DNA of 9,683 nt from JBBITW01 sp037440525 (lineage in GTDB: Bacteria > Desulfobacterota > BSN033 > UBA1163), in assembly GCA_037440525.1 (NCBI GenBank), contig JBBITW010000140.1, positions 1 to 9,683 of the forward strand, in the 5' to 3' direction. Below the pieces are notes generated by a model. The model saw only the letters and a list, made by a program, of their open reading frames with translations, made no database searches and was not told the origin of the DNA. The first letter of the stretch is position 1, and each line of letters starts with the position of its first letter. Shown piece by piece: positions 1 to 5,365 of this stretch. The translations under genes were made by a program, and so were the position numbers.

Positions 1-13
1 CTAAACTATTAGA

Positions 14-120
14 GGTATCCGCTCGAAGGCTTTTCCACCCCACCTCCCCAGTCTTATAAGACTCGTTTTAAATACTTTTTCAGAGACCTCTATTTGAGAG
101 CTTTGGAAAAGTCCTGAATT
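14..120 (+). repeat. MITE-like repeat, copy A (arm plus inverted partial arm)
   Basis: Bases 14-84 match the reverse complement of 3731-3799 over almost their whole length, with a few substitutions and single-base gaps. Shared blocks include GGTATCCGCTCGAAGG at one end, CTCCCCAGTC in the middle and TACTTTTTCAGA at the other end. Bases 96-120 match the reverse complement of 3922-3946 at about 21 of 25 positions. Copy A is therefore two arms meeting at their TTTTTCAGAG ends, while in the 3729-3942 element the same ends lie outermost. No reading frame is associated with it, so it is a non-autonomous or structural repeat. Confidence 0.75.
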
Positions 121-132
121 AACACCCACAAA

Positions 133-155
133 CCTCCTCTTAAAATAAGGGGAGG
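133..155. other. Stem-loop of 9 bp without a U tract
   Basis: CCTCCTCTT (133-141) pairs with AAGGGGAGG (147-155) around a 5-base AAAAT loop, with one G-U wobble. No run of T follows on either strand, so it is unlikely to be an intrinsic terminator. It lies just beyond repeat copy A and may belong to that element or to the 3' end of a transcript arriving from the left. Confidence 0.4.
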
Positions 156-202
156 CAAAGATGGGGTTATTATGGTAGCCAGAAGCATATTTTTTACTAA
201 AA

Positions 203-343
203 CCTAAATTGAACGATTTTCTTTCGCTTTGAGCGGATCAGCCTATGGCTGAATTGTCATTCCGAGCGAAGCGAGGAATCTATGAGATTGCCACGCCATT
301 CGGGCTCACAACGACTTCTTCGGATTGTCATACACACAATGAC
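203..343 (+). repeat. Dispersed palindromic repeat, copy 1, upstream of MNT-HEPN
   Basis: This copy begins with CCTAAATTGAACGATTTT (203-220), then has a perfect hairpin TCAGCC-TAT-GGCTGA (238-252), followed by a palindromic block that opens with GTCAT (256) and closes with ATGAC (339-343). The inner part carries the GAGCGAAGCGAGGAATCT signature typical of GTCATTGCGAGG-type dispersed repeats seen in many bacterial genomes. The same order of blocks occurs in copy 2 at 1292-1476. The closing outer arm found in copy 2 is not seen here, so copy 1 is probably truncated or diverged. Confidence 0.7.
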
Positions 344-393
344 TAAAAATTAAATGCTATTTATAAAAACACCTCAACTTGGGTTAAGCCTTT

Positions 394-422
394 TTGACAC
401 GCAATAAACTCTATGATATATT
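394..422 (+). promoter_or_regulatory. Sigma70-type promoter of the MNT-HEPN gene
   Basis: A perfect -35 hexamer TTGACA (394-399) is followed after exactly 17 bases by TATATT (417-422), which matches the -10 consensus at five of six positions. Transcription would start near 429, leaving an untranslated leader of about 24 bases. The leader contains the purine-rich AGAAGGA (431-437), 15 bases before the ATG at 453, which is somewhat long for a ribosome binding site. The promoter lies downstream of repeat copy 1, so the gene has its own expression unit between the two repeats. Confidence 0.65.
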
Positions 423-452
423 TTATCTCCAGAAGGAAATCATTAGCGCCAT

Positions 453-1295
453 ATGGAGAAAACCTTAAATCAAATCGAGAATCTCAAACAATATTTTCAG
501 AATGAATCTACGCTTCTCCTCGCATTCTTATTTGGTTCAAGAGCAAACAGGACTGAAGGAGAGATTTCAGACTGGGATATTGCAGTCTATTTCAAACCTA
601 AAGAGTACATGGAAACTGAGACCGAAATAGAATATCCAGGCGAGAAAAGGATCTGGTCAGATTTGATAGACCTCTTATTGACAGATGATGTTGACTTTGT
701 GGTATTGAACAGGGCTCGCCCTCCATTGGTCTACAACATTTTAAGGAAAGGGATTCATTTATTAATAAGAGATCGCAGGCTATATCTTGATCTCCTCTGC
801 AAGGTAAGCTATGAGGCAACTGATTGGTGGGATTTTGTTTCTGATTACTGGAGGATCAGCCAAAAGGTAAAATCTCTCCCTCCTGAAGAAAGGGCAAGGA
901 TTCTTGAATATTTGAGATTTTTGGAGAATGAATTTAGCGAATTGCAGCAGATTAAAGCCTTTGGCTATCAAGATTATATCCAGGATAGTTTTAAGAGAAA
1001 GATTATTGAAAGATGGGTTGAAAATTTAGTTATGAGTGCCCTGGATATTACTAAGATTGTCCTTGCTTCAGAAAAGAGAGAAATTCCTCAGACATACAAG
1101 GATACTTTAAAAATATTTGGAACCATATATATTGATCCCTCATTTGGTGAAAAATTCTCTGAGTTCGCTTCACTAAGAAATATCTTAGTTCATGAATATT
1201 TAGATATTAAATGGCGGAGGATCAGAAACTTTATTAACCAGGCAGAAGAATTGTATCCCAGATTTATTCAAAAGATAAAAGAATTTATATCCTAA
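453..1295 (+). CDS. Fused MNT nucleotidyltransferase-HEPN (MntA-HepT-like) protein
   Basis: This 280-residue protein appears to join both halves of an MntA-HepT toxin-antitoxin system. Residues 1 to about 135 form a minimal nucleotidyltransferase. They contain GSR at 28-30, the metal-binding pair D40 and D42 in SDWD, and a likely third acidic residue D81 in VDFVVLN. Residues about 147-280 are a HepT/DUF86-type all-helical HEPN domain with the RNase motif RX4HXY as R242, H247 and Y249. In characterised two-gene systems HEPN is the RNase toxin, and MNT inactivates it by AMPylating the motif tyrosine. Control within one chain is inferred by analogy. A stop codon lies three codons upstream of ATG 453, so no longer start is possible. 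The stop codon falls in the first bases of repeat copy 2. The gene has its own promoter, and no partner gene is nearby. Both domains look intact; the fusion and its activity are the uncertain parts. Confidence 0.85.
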   Translation: MEKTLNQIENLKQYFQNESTLLLAFLFGSRANRTEGEISDWDIAVYFKPKEYMETETEIEYPGEKRIWSDLIDLLLTDDVDFVVLNRARPPLVYNILRKGIHLLIRDRRLYLDLLCKVSYEATDWWDFVSDYWRISQKVKSLPPEERARILEYLRFLENEFSELQQIKAFGYQDYIQDSFKRKIIERWVENLVMSALDITKIVLASEKREIPQTYKDTLKIFGTIYIDPSFGEKFSEFASLRNILVHEYLDIKWRRIRNFINQAEELYPRFIQKIKEFIS

Positions 1296-1476
1296 ATTGA
1301 GCGATTTTTTACTAAAAGCCTTTCCGACAAAGGCGGATCAGTCATTGCGTGGCAATCCGACGAAGTCGTTGCGAGGAGCGAAGCGACGTGGCAATCTCAA
1401 ATATAGTTCCCTCGTTTCACTCGGGACAAGGCTTCGGCTTCACCTCGCAATGACAATCTGGAATCGCCCAATTTAG
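1292..1476 (+). repeat. Dispersed palindromic repeat, copy 2, overlapping the MNT-HEPN stop
   Basis: The outer inverted ends are CTAAATTGAGCGATT (1292-1306) and AATCGCCCAATTTAG (1462-1476), matching at 14 of 15 positions. Nested inside is a second inverted pair, GTCATTGCG (1341-1349) and CGCAATGAC (1446-1454). Between them is the common GCGAGGAGCGAAGCGACGTG signature. A hairpin GCCTTT-CCGAC-AAAGGC (1318-1334) lies near the left end. The left end overlaps the TAA stop of the MNT-HEPN gene (1293-1295). The element fills most of the 266-base spacer before the aldolase gene, and no open frame runs through it. Confidence 0.75.
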
Positions 1477-1507
1477 ATAATATCTAAAAATGAAAGTTTA
1501 TGGTAAT

Positions 1508-1540
1508 TTGACAAAGTCGTTATCGTGGAATGAATATAAA
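1508..1540 (+). promoter_or_regulatory. Possible promoter of the aldolase gene
   Basis: TTGACA (1508-1513) is a perfect -35 box. The best -10 match is TATAAA (1535-1540), but the 21-base spacer is longer than usual, and hexamers at 17-18 bases match poorly. It lies 22 bases before the start codon. A promoter is expected here because repeat copy 2 separates this gene from the one upstream. Confidence 0.35.
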
Positions 1541-1561
1541 ATTGCTTAAAAAGGAATAGAG

Positions 1562-2440
1562 ATGAAACTCAGTGGAGTTATGCCTCCTATAACAACCCCC
1601 TTTATTGATGGAAAGCTCGCCCTGAAAAAACTGAAGGAGAATTTTCAGAAATGGAATAGAACTGAACTTTCAGGCTACCTTGTTCTTGGATCGAATGGAG
1701 AGGCTGTCTATCTGAATGAGAAAGAAAAAATAAGGGTTATTGAAACTTCAAGGGAATCCATCCCGTCTTCTAAGATCATGATTGTGGGAACAGGTATGGA
1801 ATCCACCCGTGAGACCATACGCTTTACAAATCAGGCAGCACGCATGGGAGCAGACTATGGACTTATAGTCACACCATCATACTTTAAGGGATCGATGAAT
1901 TCGAAGATTCTTTATGACCACTTTATATCAGTTGCTGAATCCTCCACTATGGGCATTCTACTCTATAATGTTCCTCAATACACCGGGATCAATATGGAAC
2001 CAGAACTTATTGCAAAACTCTCCGAACATCCCAATATTCTCGGAATAAAGGATAGTTCGGGCAATATAGGACAACTCTCTGAAATAATCCATCTCTCTAA
2101 GAAAGGTTTCTCAGTCTTTGTTGGCTCAGCACCTGTATTCTTTCCAGCACTTTGTGTTGGATCTGCAGGAGGAATCTTAGCTGTTGCAAATCTGGTTCCT
2201 GAAAAATGTATTCAGATTCAATACCTATTTAATAGAGGGAAAATGAAGGAGGCGAGTTTATTACAAAATCGTTTGACCCCTCTGGCTAAAGCTGTAACGA
2301 CAAAATATGGAATTGGTGGTTTAAAGATGGCAATGGATTTAAAGGGTTTCTTTGGTGGTGACCCGAGGCCTCCCCTCAAGAGGCCTGAAAAAGAAGTGGA
2401 AGAGGAATTGAAACGACTGATTGCCCGATTGGAAGAATAA
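1562..2440 (+). CDS. DapA-family aldolase, 4-hydroxy-2-oxoglutarate aldolase (HOGA)-like
   Basis: This 292-residue class I aldolase of the dihydrodipicolinate synthase/N-acetylneuraminate lyase family probably cleaves or forms a 2-oxo acid through a Schiff base. The lysine is K163 in GIKDSSG; the catalytic tyrosines are Y135 in LLYNVP and Y107 in TPSYF; the pyruvate-binding loop is GSNGE at 43-47. True DapA enzymes have GTTGE and an arginine in YNVPxRTG that holds aspartate semialdehyde; here it reads YNVPQYTG, so lysine biosynthesis is unlikely. From memory, the closest resemblance is mitochondrial HOGA1 (GSNGE, a G-x-G-x-EST motif, TKYGIGGLK and GGDPRPPL near the C terminus). HOGA makes glyoxylate plus pyruvate from 4-hydroxy-2-oxoglutarate, which fits the glyoxylate genes next door. 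AAGGA (1551-1555) supports ATG 1562. The gene converges on glcF, 107 bases apart, with no clear terminator in the gap. Other 2-oxo acid aldolase activities remain possible. Confidence 0.85.
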   Translation: MKLSGVMPPITTPFIDGKLALKKLKENFQKWNRTELSGYLVLGSNGEAVYLNEKEKIRVIETSRESIPSSKIMIVGTGMESTRETIRFTNQAARMGADYGLIVTPSYFKGSMNSKILYDHFISVAESSTMGILLYNVPQYTGINMEPELIAKLSEHPNILGIKDSSGNIGQLSEIIHLSKKGFSVFVGSAPVFFPALCVGSAGGILAVANLVPEKCIQIQYLFNRGKMKEASLLQNRLTPLAKAVTTKYGIGGLKMAMDLKGFFGGDPRPPLKRPEKEVEEELKRLIARLEE

Positions 2441-2547
2441 ATGAATTGCCTGAACCGGCCTCCTAACCTTTGCCTTAACCCAAATATCTTCATGCTTCAT
2501 GTGAAACTAAGTGTCCATGATAATACCTTAGAATTTATGAAATCATT

Positions 2548-3693
2548 TTATTCCACTGCCTCGAGAACAATCTCCATAATATCTCTTACTTTTATCATTA
2601 TCCTATTCTTCTTCGCATAACCTGAGATTGTCCTTATGCATTGCTGGCATGAGGTAATAACCTCCGAAGCCCCTGTTCTCTGTATCTCTTCAATCTTTAA
2701 TCGTGAAATTGAAGCTGAGAGCTCTGGATCAATAATCTCAAGATCACCACCCCCACCACAGCAATTGGATAACTGACGAGTATTCTCCATTTCAACAAGC
2801 TCGAGACCCGAAATCCTATGCAAAATATTTCTTGGTGGATCATAAATATTTGATTTTCTACCCAAATCGCAGGGATCGTGGTAAGTTACCCTTCTGTTTA
2901 AATCCTTCTTAAATTTAATCCTTCCATCATTGATCAATTGCTCTACGAACTGAACGGAATGGAGAAGTTCAAGCCCTGTATCATACCTTTCCTTCCATGT
3001 GCGATAACATGAGGGACATGAGAATATTACTTTCTCTGCCCCTTTTTTTATTACCTGCTCTATATTATGCTCCATAAATTTCTTTAACCTCTCCTCCATT
3101 CCTGCCTGGATTAAAGGGAATCCACAGCACCATTCCTCCCCTCCTAAGATCGTAAAATCTACTCCTGCTTTGATTAGTATTTGAACAAAACTCTGGGGAA
3201 TTCTGTAAACAGAAGGAAATAGGCTTGAAACACATCCAATAAAATAGACCAATTCGATACCCTTTCTATTGGATGTCAAATCATGATAATCTTTTAGGGC
3301 ACCCATCCAGATAGCACGATTTTCATTGGGCTCACCTGTGATGTTAAATCTTTCTTCTAAAGACTCAGAAAGTCTTTTCAGTTCTTTGGGATAAAGACCC
3401 CTATAAGTTAAGAATTGTCTCCCCTTCAGGATACCTTGATTCGTTTCAACAGAAGGGAAACAGGCCTGTGTACATAGCCTGCAACCCGTACAGCGAAAAA
3501 GACTTTCTTCAATTTCATGGCTCCAATCTATCTTCTCTTCCATAACTGCCCTCAAGAGATAATTTTTCCCCCTCGGGCTTGCCCACTCCCTCCCTTTAAT
3601 CGTATAAATGGGACAGACCGATAAACAGAAGCCGCATCGATTACACTTAGCCATCTCATCGTATAACTGAGTTTTTAATATCTCTTTATCCAC
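2548..3693 (-). CDS. glcF: Glycolate oxidase iron-sulfur subunit GlcF
   Basis: This 381-residue protein is the electron-transfer subunit of a GlcDEF-type glycolate/D-lactate dehydrogenase, passing electrons from the flavin subunits toward quinone or another carrier. Two [4Fe-4S] ferredoxin motifs lie at C17-C20-C23-C27 and C68-C71-C74-C78. Two cysteine-rich CCG domains follow: C154, C189-C190-G191 and C226-C229 in the first; C275, C311-C312-G313 and C349-C352 in the second. These also occur in HdrD/HdrB, so a heterodisulfide-reductase-like role is the main alternative. No transmembrane segment is evident. The start is a GTG (3691-3693) with a stop codon two codons upstream and a weak GGGA site 6 bases before it; Met14 is the only nearby alternative. 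It follows glcE in the same direction, but 273 bases and a repeat element separate them, so it may have its own promoter. Confidence 0.92.
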   Translation of the reverse strand: MDKEILKTQLYDEMAKCNRCGFCLSVCPIYTIKGREWASPRGKNYLLRAVMEEKIDWSHEIEESLFRCTGCRLCTQACFPSVETNQGILKGRQFLTYRGLYPKELKRLSESLEERFNITGEPNENRAIWMGALKDYHDLTSNRKGIELVYFIGCVSSLFPSVYRIPQSFVQILIKAGVDFTILGGEEWCCGFPLIQAGMEERLKKFMEHNIEQVIKKGAEKVIFSCPSCYRTWKERYDTGLELLHSVQFVEQLINDGRIKFKKDLNRRVTYHDPCDLGRKSNIYDPPRNILHRISGLELVEMENTRQLSNCCGGGGDLEIIDPELSASISRLKIEEIQRTGASEVITSCQQCIRTISGYAKKNRIMIKVRDIMEIVLEAVE

Positions 3694-3728
3694 AAATTAT
3701 CCCATTGATTGAAAATTTTTTATCGAAA

Positions 3729-3942
3729 GCTCTGAAAAAGTATTAAAAACTATTCTTATAGACTGGGGAGATGGGGTGAAAAACCTTCGAGCGGATACCG
3801 ATAATAATATGGCACCATTGATTAATACCCTGAAAATGCTTGATTTTCTCTAAAGCGATTGTAAACAATTTAACTTCTTAATGTCCGCATTCGAAGGGTT
3901 TGGAACCCTACCTCCCCAGTCAATTCAGGACTTTTTCAGAGC
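3729..3942. mobile_element. MITE-like 214-bp inverted-repeat element between glcE and glcF
   Basis: Perfect 13-base inverted ends GCTCTGAAAAAGT (3729-3741) and ACTTTTTCAGAGC (3930-3942) bound the element. Further in, the arms remain related: GACTGGGGAG (3761-3770) faces CTCCCCAGTC (3912-3921), and CCTTCGAGCGGA (3784-3795) is echoed by TCCGCATTCGAAGG (3884-3897). About 85 AT-rich bases separate the arms, with no gene inside. The left arm recurs in reverse at 14-84. Short length, inverted ends, no coding capacity and a related copy in the window resemble a miniature inverted-repeat element. I could not find clear target-site duplications, so mobility is inferred, and a structural RNA or attenuator role is not excluded. 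Confidence 0.65.
3755..3782 (-). promoter_or_regulatory. Possible promoter for glcF carried by the repeat
   Basis: On the minus strand, TTTTCA (3782-3777) and TATAAG (3760-3755) are separated by 16 bases and point toward glcF, whose GTG start is about 60 bases further on. The -10 matches consensus at five of six positions and the -35 at four. Both boxes lie inside the left arm of the 214-bp element. In such an AT-rich spacer this may be chance. Confidence 0.22.
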
Positions 3943-3966
3943 ATTCTTATCATTTAAAACTTCTTA

Positions 3967-5337
3967 TCAAATCCCGCCAATAAATCTACCAGGAGATAAT
4001 ACCCCATTGGGATCTATCTCTTTTTTTAAACGACTCATCACCATATAGTCATCTCTTAATTCACCCCATACACTGATCTTCCTTTTTATCGACAGGGGGG
4101 AAGATTGAACCACCAAGTTTCCTTCATATTTTAAGACTTCAGAAGTAAATCTCCTGACCATTGTAAAAAAGGCTTCCCTTTTTACCCGAGCCATTTTATT
4201 GAGATAACCAAAAGAATAAATGATTCCACTTCCAGGATGACATATCAATGAGCAGTTTATTCCTGACTCCTTCGAAATCTCCTCATAAGCTCCCATTACC
4301 TTGATACATTTTGATGGCAAGAGGTTCGATTTTAATAGAAAGAAATCCAGAGGCTTCTCCCTTAAATCCTCATAAAAGTCTCCCTTTTCACTCCATAATG
4401 TTCGATAATCTTTTTGGTGAAGCGTTATGACATCAACAGAACCATTATTCTTTGCAAAATCAACCATCTCACTAAGCTGACGATTGACGGACTCTGAAAT
4501 ACCTTCCAGACCAATGGCCAAAAGATAGTTCCCTCCTTCTGGCAATAGCATTGAATGCCCAATATTTTTTAAAGCCATAAGGTTTAGAATTTCAATTGAT
4601 GATGGAAGGTAATGCGAGTGGATTATCTCATAGGAAAATCGATCCAAATCATTCAAATTTCTAAAAAAGATTAAGATACTTGCATGATTATCAGGAAGCG
4701 GGATTATCTTAAAAGTCATCTCACAGATTATTCCCAGCGAACCAAAAGAGCCTATTAAAAGTTTGTGTAAATCGTATCCAGAGACATTCTTCACCGTCTT
4801 TCCTCCTGATGAGACAATATCACCATTTGGAAAGACAGCCTTTGCCCCTATCAACCAATCCCTTACTGTCCCATAGAGGTATCTTCTGGCTCCACTTGAA
4901 TTTGTTGCTACAATACCACCCATTGTAGCCTTTTCTTTAAATGGTGGATCAAGAGGTATGAAATATCCCCTTCCTGCCTCAGCAAGTCCTTTTTGAATCT
5001 CTCCAAGTTTCACCCCACTTTCAAAGGAAACAGTGAGGTTATCAGGATCTAACTCTATTATTCTACTCAGTCGATTTGTTGAAAGAATTATATCAACCTT
5101 CTTTGGAATTTCACCTGTCCCTATTTTAGTCCCACTTCCTTTTGGTATTATTGCAAAATGATTATCATTGGCATATGAGACTATCTTTGATACTTCATCA
5201 ATTGAGGATGGAAAGACTATTGCCTTTGGCCTTTTACCATCAACTGAATTCATCTTGAGTTGATCCAGATCTATGACAAGATTGGAATCACCTACAACTT
5301 CTTTTAACCTTGAGTAGAGGTTTTTAGTATTATGCAT
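3967..5337 (-). CDS. glcE: GlcE-like FAD-binding subunit of glycolate oxidase
   Basis: This is a 456-residue FAD-linked oxidoreductase with an N-terminal PCMH-type FAD-binding domain. FAD-contact motifs are PKGSGTKIG (65-73), GGIVATNSSG followed by YGTVRDWLIG (140-164), and GGKTVKNVSGYDL with GSFGSLG (178-202). The KNVSGYDL block and the RRYLYGTVRD pattern are typical of GlcE. The C-terminal half lacks the HAGDGNLH and GEHG motifs of GlcD-type subunits and ends in LSPGRF. E. coli GlcE is about 350 residues, so this version has roughly 100 extra residues in its C-terminal region. The ATG has an AGGA site 8 bases upstream. It starts 28 bases after the stop of glcD, consistent with co-transcription. 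The role is probably as second flavin subunit with GlcD and GlcF; the substrate could be glycolate, D-lactate or another 2-hydroxy acid. Confidence 0.85.
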   Translation of the reverse strand: MHNTKNLYSRLKEVVGDSNLVIDLDQLKMNSVDGKRPKAIVFPSSIDEVSKIVSYANDNHFAIIPKGSGTKIGTGEIPKKVDIILSTNRLSRIIELDPDNLTVSFESGVKLGEIQKGLAEAGRGYFIPLDPPFKEKATMGGIVATNSSGARRYLYGTVRDWLIGAKAVFPNGDIVSSGGKTVKNVSGYDLHKLLIGSFGSLGIICEMTFKIIPLPDNHASILIFFRNLNDLDRFSYEIIHSHYLPSSIEILNLMALKNIGHSMLLPEGGNYLLAIGLEGISESVNRQLSEMVDFAKNNGSVDVITLHQKDYRTLWSEKGDFYEDLREKPLDFFLLKSNLLPSKCIKVMGAYEEISKESGINCSLICHPGSGIIYSFGYLNKMARVKREAFFTMVRRFTSEVLKYEGNLVVQSSPLSIKRKISVWGELRDDYMVMSRLKKEIDPNGVLSPGRFIGGI

Positions 5338-5365
5338 TTATAGATTCCTATTCAAGAAATGAATA

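Larger units (their letters stand above)
1..452. other. Gene-free, repeat-rich leader region
   Basis: I see no convincing coding region in this 452-base stretch on either strand. It holds a diverged repeat arm pair (14-120), an isolated stem-loop (133-155), a palindromic dispersed repeat (203-343), and the promoter and ribosome binding site of the following gene (394-437). The density of repeats, each related to another copy elsewhere in the window, suggests a spot where short mobile or hairpin-forming elements accumulate. Confidence 0.6.

Noticed and set aside
256..343. CRISPR array or tRNA in the palindromic spacer
   Set aside because: There is no regular repeat-spacer periodicity and no cloverleaf; the pattern fits dispersed GTCATTGCG-type repeats.
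598..971. Minus-strand open frames opposite the MNT-HEPN gene
   Set aside because: They lie wholly within a gene with clear domain motifs, show no recognisable domain and have no convincing binding site; they are shadows.
1305..1334. Terminator after MNT-HEPN formed by the GCCTTT/AAAGGC hairpin
   Set aside because: The 6-bp stem is followed by GGATCAG on the plus strand, not by T residues. A T-rich stretch follows only on the minus strand, where no gene ends.
2218..2493. Minus-strand 91-residue frame across the aldolase 3' end
   Set aside because: It overlaps the conserved C-terminal part of the aldolase, and its arginine-rich, low-complexity translation looks like antisense of coding DNA.
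2441..2547. Intrinsic terminator between the convergent aldolase and glcF genes
   Set aside because: Only a 4-bp TTCA/TGAA stem (within 2490-2510) is visible, with no GC-rich hairpin followed by a T tract on either strand.
3858..3869. ATTGTAAACAAT palindrome as a regulator (FNR/CRP-like) operator
   Set aside because: It is a single short AT-rich palindrome that does not match the FNR or CRP consensus, lies inside the repeat element and has no second site.
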